64,000 nucleotides of DNA, from assembly GCA_016934825.1 (NCBI GenBank), contig JAFGSB010000134.1, positions 46,468 through 110,467 of the forward strand, given 5' to 3'. Position 1 is the stretch's first letter. Every line of letters begins with the position of its first letter. Shown piece by piece: positions 55,546 through 64,000 of this stretch. This DNA is from Candidatus Zhuqueibacterota bacterium (GTDB lineage Bacteria; Zhuqueibacterota; Zhuqueibacteria; Residuimicrobiales; Krinioviventaceae). The notes below the pieces were generated by a model that ran no database searches, had not been told where the DNA came from, and worked only from the letters and a program-made list of their open reading frames with translations. The translations under genes were made by a program, and so were the position numbers.

Positions 55546-55943
55546 TATATATCTCCAATTTTGACAATATAGAATAAATTATCTGAAACATAATTATAAT
55601 GTGTTTTAATATTAATGTCAAGCGATTATTAATTGAAACTCTGCTGGATACTCTATTTTGTGTAAAAAATAAAAAAAGATTTTTTTAGAATTTTTATAAT
55701 ATATGAATACGTGAGATGACACATTGTACACAACATTAAATAGAAAGATACACGGATTATAAATGTTCCTGATGAATTTATTATCCCCGATTTTAAAAAA
55801 ATATAAATAGATTTCGGTAAAGTAAAATTTTTTTGATTATATCAGCGAGTTGCTTTAAATGAAATGACTTTTATATTGATTTTATAAAGTAAATTTAATA
55901 AATTTTAATTGAAACAAAGGACCTGTAAATATCGGGAAAAAGT
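55546..55943. other. AT-rich divergent intergenic region
   Basis: 398 bases between the divergent TPR and SPOR genes with no reading frame of note. A weak rightward promoter-like pair, TTGCTT (55850-55855) and TATATT (55872-55877) with 16-base spacing, could serve the SPOR lipoprotein gene. Confidence 0.4.
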
Positions 55944-56471
55944 ATGAAAATATTCAAAGTATATCTATCCGTTTTTATATTAATATTATTTTTTATGACA
56001 AACTGCTCGGGACCAAATGCAGTCCGTAAAAACAACCGGAATGAAAAAAGTCCTGAAACCGGTATGGAAATGAATGAAAATTTTGATCCTTTATCACTGG
56101 GCGATTACATTACAGATATTCCTGAAAAGAAAGATTCCAAAACAAGTTTTTATGATATTAATCAATTTATCAAAGGTGATGCTCAGGATTCCGTTAATTC
56201 GGGTGAACTTGTTTCAGGGTATCGGGTTCAGCTCATATCGACCCGCAATGAAGCAGAAGCAAGAACAGTAAAATTGGACGCGATGTTGTCTTTCCCCTCT
56301 CATATCTATATGATTTTTGATAATCCCTATTATAAAATCCGCGTCGGGGATTTTATCTCCAGATTCGATGCTAACGAGTTACAAGAAATTGCGGTAAAGA
56401 AAGGTTTCAATGAAGCCTGGGTGGTTAAAACCAATGTTTATAAACAACCCCAATCTGTCGAAGAAAAATAA
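55944..56471 (+). CDS. SPOR-domain lipoprotein
   Basis: A 175-residue protein with a lipoprotein signal (ILILFFMTNCSGP). A polar linker follows, then a SPOR domain at about 90-165: GYRVQLISTRNEAEARTVKL, then HIYMIFDNPYYKIRVGDF and AVKKGFNEAWVVKT. SPOR domains bind denuded glycan strands at division sites, so the protein probably sits in the periplasm and contacts septal peptidoglycan. A single-gene unit ended by the terminator at 56520. Confidence 0.88.
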   Translation: MKIFKVYLSVFILILFFMTNCSGPNAVRKNNRNEKSPETGMEMNENFDPLSLGDYITDIPEKKDSKTSFYDINQFIKGDAQDSVNSGELVSGYRVQLISTRNEAEARTVKLDAMLSFPSHIYMIFDNPYYKIRVGDFISRFDANELQEIAVKKGFNEAWVVKTNVYKQPQSVEEK

Positions 56472-56519
56472 ATAAATCCCATTAAAATTCTCAAATTCGG
56501 CGTAAATTGTTCAATTTTT

Positions 56520-56545
56520 TTTGCTTGAATTTAAGCAAATTTTTT
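56520..56545 (+). terminator. Rho-independent terminator after the SPOR lipoprotein gene
   Basis: TTTGCTT/AAGCAAA forms a 7-bp stem with loop GAATTT, followed by six T. Confidence 0.75.
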
Positions 56546-56624
56546 ATTATATTTATAGCCATCGTATTTTGTTTTATCTAAATTTAATATGCATAAAGCT
56601 GATTTTTTAAAATAAAGAAATCTT

Positions 56625-56650
56625 GCCCGTTACCCTTTTGGGTTGCGGGC
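56625..56650 (+). promoter_or_regulatory. leader hairpin upstream of yebC
   Basis: GCCCGTTACCC and GGGTTGCGGGC pair around TTTT: 11 positions with one T-T mismatch and one wobble, then CGTTTT and the Shine-Dalgarno AGGAG. It is GC-rich against an AT-rich background. It may be a weak attenuator or an RNA-stabilising leader for the yebC-ruv operon. Confidence 0.45.
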
Positions 56651-56667
56651 CGTTTTCAGGAGTATAT

Positions 56668-57417
56668 ATGTCCGGTCATTCAAAATGGAGCACAATAAAG
56701 AGGAAAAAGGGTAAAGCCGATGCCGAAAGAGGCAGGCTGTTCACCCGGTTGATCAAAGAAATAACAGTAGCGGCGCGACATGGCAGCGGAGATGAGGAAT
56801 CCAATCCCCGGCTTCGTTCGGCAATTCAGGCCGCCAAAACAGCAAATATGCCCTCAGCCAATATTGAAAAGGCCGTAAAAAGAGGGACCGGTGAATTGCC
56901 GGGTGTAACATACGAAGAAATAGTATATGAAGGATACGGCCCCGGTGGTGTCGCAGTATACATAGAGACATTAACCGATAATAAAAACAGAACAGTGGCG
57001 GAGATCAGGCATTTATTATCGAAATACGGCGGCAGTCTGGGAGAGTCCGGTAGTGTTGCCTGGATATTTACAAAAAAAGGGGTCATCACAATTAATGCAA
57101 ATGATATATCTGAGGATGAGTTGATGATGGCCACCCTTGATGCCGGTGCGGAAGATATTGATCTTGATGATGATCAATATCGTCTGGTCACCGAACCGTC
57201 AAATCTGGAAGCGGTAAAAAATGCGCTTGCGGAAAACAATATACCCTATGAAAGCGCGGAAATAACTATGGAACCTTCCAATACCATAAAAGTTGAAGGA
57301 AAGACCGCCGAATCGGTTCTAAAACTCATGGACGCGCTTGAAGATCAGGACGATGTTCAGAACCTGTATTCAAATTTTGATATTGACGACAGCGTAATTG
57401 AAGCTTTGGAATCATAA
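56668..57417 (+). CDS. yebC: YebC/PmpR family protein
   Basis: Start set at ATG 56668 (MSGHSKWSTIKRKKGKAD) after AGGAG; an upstream extension would cross the leader hairpin. 249 residues, the usual length. Conserved pieces: RGRLFTRLIKEITVAARHG, NPRLRSAIQAAKTANMPSAN, YEGYGPGGVAVYIE and KYGGSLGESGSVAWIF. Members act as DNA-binding regulators or, as shown for some, help translation of difficult peptide motifs. The frequent order yebC-ruvC-ruvA-ruvB is kept. Confidence 0.95.
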   Translation: MSGHSKWSTIKRKKGKADAERGRLFTRLIKEITVAARHGSGDEESNPRLRSAIQAAKTANMPSANIEKAVKRGTGELPGVTYEEIVYEGYGPGGVAVYIETLTDNKNRTVAEIRHLLSKYGGSLGESGSVAWIFTKKGVITINANDISEDELMMATLDAGAEDIDLDDDQYRLVTEPSNLEAVKNALAENNIPYESAEITMEPSNTIKVEGKTAESVLKLMDALEDQDDVQNLYSNFDIDDSVIEALES

Positions 57418-57425
57418 AGAGTGCC

Positions 57426-57926
57426 ATGTTAGTGCTGGGCATAGATCCGGGAAGTGCTGTTACCGGTTATGGAATTGTTGAAGCATATAATGATATTTTG
57501 GAATGTAAAGAATATGGCTGTATCCGATTACAGCAATATCAAGAGTTTTATCTGCGTTTAAAAAAGATTTATGATACGGTAAGTTCACTGATAAAAAAAT
57601 ATAATCCGGATAAAGTCGTTTTTGAAGATGTTTTTTACGGACGTAATTTAAAAGTTGTGCTTCAGTTAGGCCAGGCACGAGGAGCAGCAATTTTAGCTTC
57701 TGTAAACGCAGATAAATCGATTTCCATTTATTCCCCACGAGAAGTTAAACAGGCTTTGACAGGTTTTGGTGGTGCTTCGAAGGAGCAGGTGCAAAAGATG
57801 GTAAAAAGTCTATTGAATTTTGAGAAACCCGTTACGCCTCTTGACGCATCCGATGCGCTCGCAATTGCTATTTGCCATATTAACCGTTATCAAACTGATT
57901 TAAAAATTAAAAAAAATATGATATGA
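57426..57926 (+). CDS. ruvC: RuvC, Holliday junction endonuclease
   Basis: A 166-residue RNase H-fold resolvase. The catalytic acids are visible: D7 (GIDPGSAVTGYG), E67 (VVFEDVFYGRN), D140 and D143 (TPLDASDALAIA). RuvC dimers cut four-way junctions made during recombination, together with RuvAB. It starts 8 bases after yebC and shares ATGA with ruvA. Confidence 0.97.
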   Translation: MLVLGIDPGSAVTGYGIVEAYNDILECKEYGCIRLQQYQEFYLRLKKIYDTVSSLIKKYNPDKVVFEDVFYGRNLKVVLQLGQARGAAILASVNADKSISIYSPREVKQALTGFGGASKEQVQKMVKSLLNFEKPVTPLDASDALAIAICHINRYQTDLKIKKNMI

Positions 57927-58519
57927 TATCTTTTATTACCGGAACACTTTTTGAAAAATCTCCCACAAATGTAATCATTGAAAAAAACGGAATCGGAATT
58001 GAGATTCTCATTCCCCTCTCTACCTTTGAGTCACTCGGTGCGCCCGGACAGGTAACCACATTAATCACTTATTTATATGTAAAGGAAGATGCCTTAATTT
58101 TGTTCGGTTTTACCACCAAAGAAGAAAGGGAATTATTTTTACACCTGTTGTCTGTATCGGGCATTGGTCCGAAACTGGCATTGGGTATTCTGTCCGGCAT
58201 AAAAATAGCGGATTTTTACGGGTACATTGCCAGGGGTGATGAGGATTCACTGGTAAGAATCAAAGGTTTGGGGAAAAAAACGGCTCAACGTATCATTCTG
58301 GATTTAAAAGATATTGCCAGTAAAAAGATAAAACTGGAAACAATTTCAGTTGAAACTCCCGTCACCGCTGAAAAGCATATGGTTGATGAAGCATTATTAG
58401 CATTATTATCTCTTGGTTACTCCAGAGCAGAAGCTGAAAAAGCAATTAATAAGGCAGTTTTACAGATAAATGACGTTAATTCTGTTGAAGAATTGGTCAG
58501 AATCGCATTAAATAATTAA
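57923..58519 (+). CDS. ruvA: RuvA, Holliday junction-binding protein
   Basis: 198 residues. The N-terminal OB fold ([20 protein letters not shown]), two helix-hairpin-helix motifs ([17 protein letters not shown] and [20 protein letters not shown]) and the C-terminal RuvB-contacting domain ([20 protein letters not shown]) are all present. It holds the junction and loads RuvB. It is translationally coupled to ruvC. Confidence 0.97.
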   Translation: MISFITGTLFEKSPTNVIIEKNGIGIEILIPLSTFESLGAPGQVTTLITYLYVKEDALILFGFTTKEERELFLHLLSVSGIGPKLALGILSGIKIADFYGYIARGDEDSLVRIKGLGKKTAQRIILDLKDIASKKIKLETISVETPVTAEKHMVDEALLALLSLGYSRAEAEKAINKAVLQINDVNSVEELVRIALNN

Positions 58520-58526
58520 TAATATT

Positions 58527-59555
58527 TTGGATCATAAAGAAAGAGCGACATATCCGGAATCCCTGAACGGTGACGGCCTGCTGGATTTAACTTTGCGGCC
58601 TAAAAAACTGACTGAATTTATAGGCCAACAAAAGATAAAATCCAATCTCGATGTTTTTATCCGGGCCGCCAAAGCCCGTAAGGAATCACTCGATCATGTA
58701 TTGTTTCACGGTCCGCCCGGGCTCGGTAAAACAACACTGGCAAACATTATCGCACATGAGCTGGGCAGTAATATTCGTATCACGTCAGGGCCAGCTTTAG
58801 AAAGACCGGCCGATCTTGCCGGTATTTTGACAAATCTTAAAGAACGAGATGTGCTGTTTGTCGATGAAATCCATAGATTGAACCGGGTAATTGAAGAATA
58901 TTTATACCCGGCAATGGAAGATTTTACTTTGGATATCATTATTGATAAAGGCGCCAATGCCAGATCGGTTCAGTTAAAGTTGCCCAAATTCACCCTGATC
59001 GGCGCAACAACCCGCGCAGGTCTGATTACTTCACCATTAAGGGCAAGATTTGGAGTGAATTTTCGGCTCGATTTTTATGATCCTAAAGATTTATGCACAA
59101 TTGTGCTGCGTTCCGCCACAATTTTAAAGATGGAGATAGATGAAAAAGCAGCATACGAGTTAGCGACCCGTTCACGGGGTACACCAAGGGTCGCAAATCG
59201 TTTGTTACGCAGGGTCCGGGATTTCGCGCAAATTGAACAAAAGGGAATTATTGATATTGAAATTGCACAACGCGCCCTGCAGCGTTTGGATGTAGATGAA
59301 CAGGGCCTGGATGAAATGGATAAAAGAATTTTATTATCTGTAATAGATAAATTCGATGGGGGACCCGTTGGGCTGAATACACTGGCTGTCGCAATTGGCG
59401 AGGAAAGTGACACAATTGAAGGAGTTTATGAGCCGTTTTTAATCCAACAAGGTTTTTTGAATCGAACGCCTCGCGGCAGAATGGCAACCGATTTGGCGTA
59501 TCGGCATTTTAATCGAAAAAGAGATATGACCAATCAAAAAAATCTTTTTGATTAA
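58527..59555 (+). CDS. ruvB: RuvB, branch-migration ATPase
   Basis: 342 residues from TTG 58527, 7 bases after ruvA. AAA+ motifs: Walker [14 protein letters not shown], Walker [11 protein letters not shown], sensor 1 LIGATTRAG, and the arginine-finger region SPLRARFG. The C-terminal winged helix ends with [21 protein letters not shown]. It drives branch migration on RuvA-bound junctions. Confidence 0.97.
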   Translation: MDHKERATYPESLNGDGLLDLTLRPKKLTEFIGQQKIKSNLDVFIRAAKARKESLDHVLFHGPPGLGKTTLANIIAHELGSNIRITSGPALERPADLAGILTNLKERDVLFVDEIHRLNRVIEEYLYPAMEDFTLDIIIDKGANARSVQLKLPKFTLIGATTRAGLITSPLRARFGVNFRLDFYDPKDLCTIVLRSATILKMEIDEKAAYELATRSRGTPRVANRLLRRVRDFAQIEQKGIIDIEIAQRALQRLDVDEQGLDEMDKRILLSVIDKFDGGPVGLNTLAVAIGEESDTIEGVYEPFLIQQGFLNRTPRGRMATDLAYRHFNRKRDMTNQKNLFD

Positions 59556-59603
59556 TGTGAGTGAAAATTTATAATTAGTCATGTTAATGGAGGTGGATGT
59601 ACG

Positions 59604-60632
59604 ATGAAGCTTTCCGATTTTAAATATAACCTACCGGAAAAATTAATCTCTCAATACCCGAGCAAGAAAAGAGATGAAAGCAGATTAATGGTTGTGAACC
59701 GGGAAACAGAAATTATTGAAGAACACGTGTTTAAAAATGTAACAGATTACATGGAAAGCGGGGATTGCCTGGTAATCAACGAAACCAAAGTCTTCCCTGC
59801 CAGACTGGAAGGGACAAAAGATAAAACAGATGCCAGGGTGGAAGTATTTTTACTTCGTGAACTCGAACAGGGATTATGGGAAGTGCTGGTAAAGCCCGCG
59901 CGAAAAGTAAGAGTGGGAAACCGTTTGACAATCGGCAAGGACTTGTCCTGTGATGTGATAGATAATACCGTCTCCGGGGGACGTGTGGTTCGTTTTAGTT
60001 TCGAGGGAGACCTGTATGAAATGGTGGACAAGATTGGAAAGTCCCCTTTACCGCCCTATATAAAAAGAGAGCCGGAACCCATGGATAAAGAACGTTATCA
60101 GACGGTATATGCCAGGGTACGCGGCGCTGTAGCCGCTCCGACTGCCGGTTTACATTTTTCCAAAGAGTTGCTTTCCAAAATCGAAAAGAAAGGAGTGCAT
60201 ATTATGCCCCTGGTTTTGCATCTGGGATTGGGCAGTTTTCGTCCTGTCGTAGTTGAGGACCTCGGCCGGCATAAGATGGATTCCGAATATTATGAAATCA
60301 CACCGGAAGCAGCCGAAACAATCAATGAGTCGAAACGGAACAAGAATAAAATTATCGCGGTTGGAACCAGTGTTGTCCGCGCTTTGGAAACAAGCGTCAC
60401 ATCTGAGGGATGGGCGAAAGCAAGTCACGGCTGGACTGATAAATTTATTTACCCGCCCTATGATTTTAAAATTGTCGATCGCATGATAACAAATTTTCAT
60501 TTGCCGAATTCTACTTTGTTGATGCTGGTTTGCGCACTCGCCGGCCGGGATTTTGTTTTTAAAGCTTATCGCAAAGCCATCCGGGAAAAATACCGCTTTT
60601 ATAGTTACGGCGATGCGATGTTAATCATTTAA
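59604..60632 (+). CDS. queA: QueA, tRNA ribosyltransferase-isomerase of queuosine synthesis
   Basis: A 342-residue protein with GGAGG upstream of the ATG. Motifs: YNLPEKLISQYPSKKRDESR at the start, LVINETKVFPARLEG, RYQTVYARVRGAVAAPTAGL, LGLGSFRPV, and ITNFHLPNSTLLMLVCALAG near the end. It moves the ribosyl group of SAM to preQ1-modified tRNA, giving epoxyqueuosine. No other queuosine gene is in the window. Confidence 0.96.
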   Translation: MKLSDFKYNLPEKLISQYPSKKRDESRLMVVNRETEIIEEHVFKNVTDYMESGDCLVINETKVFPARLEGTKDKTDARVEVFLLRELEQGLWEVLVKPARKVRVGNRLTIGKDLSCDVIDNTVSGGRVVRFSFEGDLYEMVDKIGKSPLPPYIKREPEPMDKERYQTVYARVRGAVAAPTAGLHFSKELLSKIEKKGVHIMPLVLHLGLGSFRPVVVEDLGRHKMDSEYYEITPEAAETINESKRNKNKIIAVGTSVVRALETSVTSEGWAKASHGWTDKFIYPPYDFKIVDRMITNFHLPNSTLLMLVCALAGRDFVFKAYRKAIREKYRFYSYGDAMLII

Positions 60633-60667
60633 AGATATATTATTGGTTTTTTAAAATTTTTGGGAAA

Positions 60668-61366
60668 TTGTTATTGGATAAAAAGTCAAAGGTAACCGCA
60701 ATCATCGTTGCCGCCGGTTCCGGTAAAAGAATTGGCGGATCGGTTAAAAAACAATTCCTGGAAATAAAAAAAAAGCCGATTTTAATTCATACACTGGAAC
60801 GTTTTCAGCAATGCAGTGATGTGGATGATATAATTGTTGTTGTTCCTGAGATAGAGATTGCGGAACTAAAAGATAAAATTTTTGATGATAATCATCTAAA
60901 CAAGGTTACACAAATCATATCCGGAGGGCAGGAGCGTTATCATTCTGTTTATGAAGGAATTAAAGTGATACCGAACAGCACGGAATATATAGCCGTGCAT
61001 GACGGCGTTCGCCCTCTGATAACAAGTGAAAAAATTTCCCAGGTTGTTCAGGCCGCAAAGCAGTACGGCTCGGCTATTTTGGGAGTAACACCCAAAGATA
61101 CGATAAAAAGCGTAAGATCAGGTTTTGTTTATGAAACCAAGAACCGTACTTCTCTGGTTTCCGTTCAAACTCCCCAGGTTTTCAAAAAGGAAATTTTGAA
61201 AACTGCTTATCAGCACGCTTTTGAAAGCAGGGAATTTGGCACGGATGATTCGGTTTTGGTAGAAAATTTGGGTTACAAGATTTTTGTTGTACCGGGAGAT
61301 TATATTAATATTAAAATCACCTCCGCTGAGGATCTGTTTATCGCGGAAAAAATACTGGGTGAATGA
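60668..61366 (+). CDS. ispD: IspD, MEP cytidylyltransferase
   Basis: 232 residues from TTG 60668 (TTG 60674 is also possible). The nucleotide-binding loop is [38 protein letters not shown] and the ending [21 protein letters not shown] with [10 protein letters not shown] are IspD hallmarks. It makes CDP-methylerythritol in the non-mevalonate isoprenoid pathway, which also feeds undecaprenyl phosphate for MraY. It is coupled to ispF by an ATGA overlap. Confidence 0.95.
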   Translation: MLLDKKSKVTAIIVAAGSGKRIGGSVKKQFLEIKKKPILIHTLERFQQCSDVDDIIVVVPEIEIAELKDKIFDDNHLNKVTQIISGGQERYHSVYEGIKVIPNSTEYIAVHDGVRPLITSEKISQVVQAAKQYGSAILGVTPKDTIKSVRSGFVYETKNRTSLVSVQTPQVFKKEILKTAYQHAFESREFGTDDSVLVENLGYKIFVVPGDYINIKITSAEDLFIAEKILGE

Positions 61367-61848
61367 TTATGCGTATCGGCCATGGTTTTGATGTACACCG
61401 GCTTGTCCCAGACCGTAAATTGATACTGGGGGGTATCCGGATTCCGTATCATCTCGGATTGCTGGGTCATTCCGATGCCGATGTTTTATGCCATGCGATA
61501 AGCGATGCAATACTGGGGGCTGCGGCCCTTGGCGATATAGGCAAATTTTTCCCGGATACGGATGTCCAATACAAAGATATATCGAGTATTATATTATTGA
61601 AAAAAGTAAATGAATTAATCATCCGGCGGAACATGGCGGTTTACAATATCGATTCAACTATTATTGCGCAACAACCGAGGATTGCTCCTTATATATCCGA
61701 AATTCGTGACAACCTGGCGCAAGCGCTCAAGCTGTCTGAAGAAAATGTATCCGTTAAAGCCACAACAACTGAAGAGCTTGGTTTTACCGGAAGAGGGGAA
61801 GGTATTGCAGTCCATGCCGTGGTATTACTGGAAGAGCAGGTTTCATAA
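61363..61848 (+). CDS. ispF: IspF, MEcPP synthase
   Basis: A 161-residue protein (start ATG 61363 or 61369). The zinc site is GHGFDVHRL with a His in [36 protein letters not shown] and [19 protein letters not shown] are diagnostic. It cyclises CDP-ME-2-phosphate to methylerythritol cyclodiphosphate, the step after IspE. ispD and ispF remain separate here rather than fused. Confidence 0.97.
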   Translation: MIMRIGHGFDVHRLVPDRKLILGGIRIPYHLGLLGHSDADVLCHAISDAILGAAALGDIGKFFPDTDVQYKDISSIILLKKVNELIIRRNMAVYNIDSTIIAQQPRIAPYISEIRDNLAQALKLSEENVSVKATTTEELGFTGRGEGIAVHAVVLLEEQVS

Positions 61849-61887
61849 GAACAGAGTAAATTAGGAAAGAAACGGGAATTGAATAAT

Positions 61888-63321
61888 ATGGATTTGTTAA
61901 TATATAACAGTTTAACGCGTAAAAAAGAAGTATTCAAACCGATACATGAGGGACAGGTTACAATGTATGTGTGCGGACCAACCGTTTATGATTTTCCGCA
62001 TATCGGGCATGCCAAAAGTTATATTTCCTTTGATATTATTGTCCGTTATCTTCGTTATCTGGGCTACAAGGTAAGATATGTGCAAAACATAACCGATGTC
62101 GGTCATTTACTTGACAGCGGAGAGGATCGTATTTTAAAGGGCGCCCAAAAAGAGCATGTTGAGCCCATGGAACTGGTTGAAAAATACACCCGGGCATATT
62201 TTGAGGCAATGGACGCTCTTAATTTGTTGCGTCCCGATATTTCGCCGCATGCCGCCGCACATATACCAGAACAAATAGAGTTTGTTGAAAAGCTGATTGA
62301 AAGAAAATATGCTTATATAGAAAACGGGTCCGTATATTTCGACGTGAGTAAATATCCGGATTATGGTAAACTGTCAGGCAGAAAAGTGGAGGATCAACAG
62401 GCCGGCGCAAGAGTAGAGGTGAAAACGGAAAAAAAACATCCAGCGGATTTTGCATTGTGGAAAAAAGCGGAACCGGAGCATATCATGCAATGGCAAAGTC
62501 CGTGGGGAAAGGGTTACCCGGGCTGGCATCTTGAATGTTCCACAATGTCCATGAAATATCTTGGCGAAACGATTGATATTCACGGCGGCGGTATGGAAAA
62601 TCAGTTTCCGCACCATGAATGTGAAATTGCACAAAGTGAAGCCTTAACCGGGAAACCATTCGTCAGGTATTGGATACATAATAATATGGTTCTGGTTGAT
62701 GGTGTAAAGATGAGTAAATCTCTGGGTAATTTTACCACCATAACCAAAGCCCTGGAACAGTATTCTGCTGAGCAAATCCGTTTTTTTGTATTGCAATCAC
62801 ATTACCGAAGTCCTGTTGACTTTGGCCGTGAAGCGATTGAAGCCGCCGGTCAGGGACTCGAACGGTTACGCGGTACACTGCGAAACCTGGAAAACCGGGT
62901 AGAACAAGAAAAAGAGGGTGAACTGATTAGCGCAGTAAAAAACCTGGTTAACGAATACCGGATAAAGTTTGAAAAAGAGATGAATGATGATTTTAATACT
63001 CCGAACGCGATCGGTAGTTTGTTTGATTATAGCCGGGAAATTAATAAACTGTTGCTGGATGACAGTATAAATAAAAATTGTTTTGAACACGTCGCCAAAT
63101 CATTCAGGCGGATGGTTGAAGATGTATTGGGCATAAAGCTCACGGTAAAAAAAGAGGATATTTCCGCATCCCCGTTTATCGAACTTTTGTTAAAAGTGCG
63201 AAATGAATTACGCGGCAAAAAAGAGTGGCAATTGGCTGATTTGATACGGGATGAAATTCAAAAAAACGGTATAATCCTTGAAGATGGCAAGGAAAAAACA
63301 CACTGGACAGCAAAAAAATAA
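61888..63321 (+). CDS. cysS: cysteinyl-tRNA synthetase
   Basis: 477 residues from ATG 61888 (an upstream in-frame TTG at 61879 would add three). The class I motifs are FPHIGHAKS (HIGH) and KMSKSLGN (KMSKS). Zinc ligands are C in MYVCGPTVYD, WHLECSTMSM and the HHECEIAQSE pair. The C-terminal helical tRNA-binding domain is complete. It charges tRNA-Cys. Confidence 0.97.
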   Translation: MDLLIYNSLTRKKEVFKPIHEGQVTMYVCGPTVYDFPHIGHAKSYISFDIIVRYLRYLGYKVRYVQNITDVGHLLDSGEDRILKGAQKEHVEPMELVEKYTRAYFEAMDALNLLRPDISPHAAAHIPEQIEFVEKLIERKYAYIENGSVYFDVSKYPDYGKLSGRKVEDQQAGARVEVKTEKKHPADFALWKKAEPEHIMQWQSPWGKGYPGWHLECSTMSMKYLGETIDIHGGGMENQFPHHECEIAQSEALTGKPFVRYWIHNNMVLVDGVKMSKSLGNFTTITKALEQYSAEQIRFFVLQSHYRSPVDFGREAIEAAGQGLERLRGTLRNLENRVEQEKEGELISAVKNLVNEYRIKFEKEMNDDFNTPNAIGSLFDYSREINKLLLDDSINKNCFEHVAKSFRRMVEDVLGIKLTVKKEDISASPFIELLLKVRNELRGKKEWQLADLIRDEIQKNGIILEDGKEKTHWTAKK

Positions 63322-63349
63322 AAATAAATTAAAAACTGTAAAAAAGTAC

Positions 63350-63377
63350 TTGATTTTTCAATAAAATGTTATATATT
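63350..63377 (+). promoter_or_regulatory. promoter of the tRNA-tuf cluster
   Basis: TTGATT at 63350-63355 and TATATT at 63372-63377 with 16 bases between, followed by GGGGC near the expected start, about 30 bases before the first tRNA. The GC-rich stretch after the -10 box is a feature of stable-RNA promoters. Confidence 0.55.
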
Positions 63378-63408
63378 ATGGGGCTTATTTGTTTTTGCAG
63401 TAAAAAAT

Positions 63409-63481
63409 GCCACCATAGCTCAGTAGGTAGAGCACCTCACTTGTAATGAGGCTGTCGCGGGTTCGATTCCTGCTGGTGGCT
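63409..63481 (+). tRNA. tRNA-Thr (TGT)
   Basis: A 73-base cloverleaf: acceptor GCCACCA/TGGTGGC, anticodon stem CCTCA/TGAGG with loop CTTGTAA, giving anticodon TGT at 63442-63444, and the T-loop GTTCGATTC. CCA is not encoded. Confidence 0.95.
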
Positions 63482-63499
63482 CGGGTTTATGAGGAGATT

Positions 63500-63581
63500 G
63501 GGGAGGTTCCCGAGCGGTCAAAGGGAACAGACTGTAAATCTGTCGGCGGAGCCTTCGGAGGTTCGAATCCTCCCCTCCCCA
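63500..63581 (+). tRNA. tRNA-Tyr (GTA)
   Basis: An 82-base class II tRNA with acceptor GGGGAGG/CCTCCCC, anticodon stem ACAGA/TCTGT with loop CTGTAAA (anticodon GTA), and a long variable arm (CGGCGGAGCCTTC region). T-loop GGTTCGAATCC. Confidence 0.95.
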
Positions 63582-63593
63582 CATGATAAAAAT

Positions 63594-63640
63594 GATCGGT
63601 CTCGGAATTTAAAATGTTGATGCTGAGCCGATCTTTTTTT
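63594..63640 (+). terminator. Rho-independent terminator inside the tRNA cluster
   Basis: GATCGG-(T)-CTC pairs with GAG-CCGATC (nine pairs, one bulge), followed by seven T. It lies between tRNA-Tyr and tRNA-Gly, so the distal tRNAs and tuf may use a separate promoter or depend on incomplete termination. Confidence 0.7.
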
Positions 63641-63697
63641 GTCCGGGATAGTAATGTAGTTGTGTGAGAAAGAGCGAAATGACCGGACTAAACCCAA

Positions 63698-63771
63698 GCG
63701 GGAGTAACTCAGTTGGCTAGAGTCACAGCCTTCCAAGCTGTTGGTCGCGGGTTCGAGTCCCGTCTCCCGCT
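63698..63771 (+). tRNA. tRNA-Gly (TCC)
   Basis: A 74-base cloverleaf: acceptor GCGGGAG/CTCCCGC, anticodon stem ACAGC/GCTGT with loop CTTCCAA, giving anticodon TCC, and T-loop GTTCGAGTC. CCA is not encoded. Confidence 0.95.
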
Positions 63772-63780
63772 CGATGGACT

Positions 63781-63853
<73 letters not shown>

Positions 63854-63895
63854 CCCAGCATAATTGGAATATTAAAATTGTTTATTTATGGTTAA

Positions 63896-64000
<105 letters not shown>

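Overview
The window looks like a chromosomal segment of a Gram-negative-type heterotrophic bacterium, probably of the FCB group (Calditrichota/KSB1-like). This is inferred from protein style: lipoproteins and signal peptides ending in FSQ or FPQ, a YfbK-type vWA protein with a carboxypeptidase-regulatory-like domain, a large PIG-L protein beside a sodium/solute symporter, and a Ser/Thr kinase fused to TolB-like and TPR segments. A Re-type citrate synthase suggests an anaerobic or anaerobe-derived lineage. No rRNA, CRISPR array, phage or intact transposase was seen.

Bases 1-28,000 are an accessory region of single genes and short operons: a cut-off secreted protein (minus strand), a secreted zinc metalloprotease, a vWA protein, a DUF2911 protein, a PIG-L deacetylase / 48-residue membrane protein / SSS symporter operon, a nitrilase-like lipoprotein with a secreted partner, a GAF-PP2C phosphatase, a Ser/Thr kinase with a tandem ABM-domain protein, a Tat-exported DegT aminotransferase, a UxaA dehydratase, a CehA-like hydrolase, a PAS histidine kinase, a WXXGXW-repeat protein and a ROK kinase. 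The gaps carry short GTTAAC-centred palindromes and a GC-rich gene remnant.

Bases 28,500-41,200 are a division and cell-wall (dcw) cluster: mraZ-rsmH-ftsL-ftsI-murF-mraY-ftsW-murG-ftsQ-like-ftsA-small ORF-ftsZ. murE, murD, murC and murB are missing from their usual places. A promoter followed by five GG[T/A] triplets exactly 10 bp apart precedes mraZ and looks like a MraZ operator. A terminator-like hairpin sits directly before ftsZ.

Bases 41,200-42,150 are a non-coding repeat island with two MITE-like inverted-repeat units, ending at the terminator of rpmB. Bases 42,600-54,750, all on the minus strand, hold the oxidative branch of the TCA cycle beside lactate oxidation: a Re-citrate synthase, a fusion of a gamma-glutamylcyclotransferase-like domain to an amidoligase-like domain, an RsbRD-like protein and isocitrate dehydrogenase, then lutA-lutB-lutC-acnA-malate/lactate dehydrogenase. 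The fusion, translationally coupled to citrate synthase, is the strongest candidate for something undescribed.

Bases 54,800-64,000 are housekeeping: a TPR protein, a SPOR lipoprotein, yebC-ruvC-ruvA-ruvB, queA, ispD-ispF, cysS, and a tRNA-Thr/Tyr/Gly/Thr cluster leading into tuf, the same order as the Escherichia coli thrU-tyrU-glyT-thrT-tufB locus. Many starts were moved from the longest frame to an internal ATG with a Shine-Dalgarno; the entries say where.
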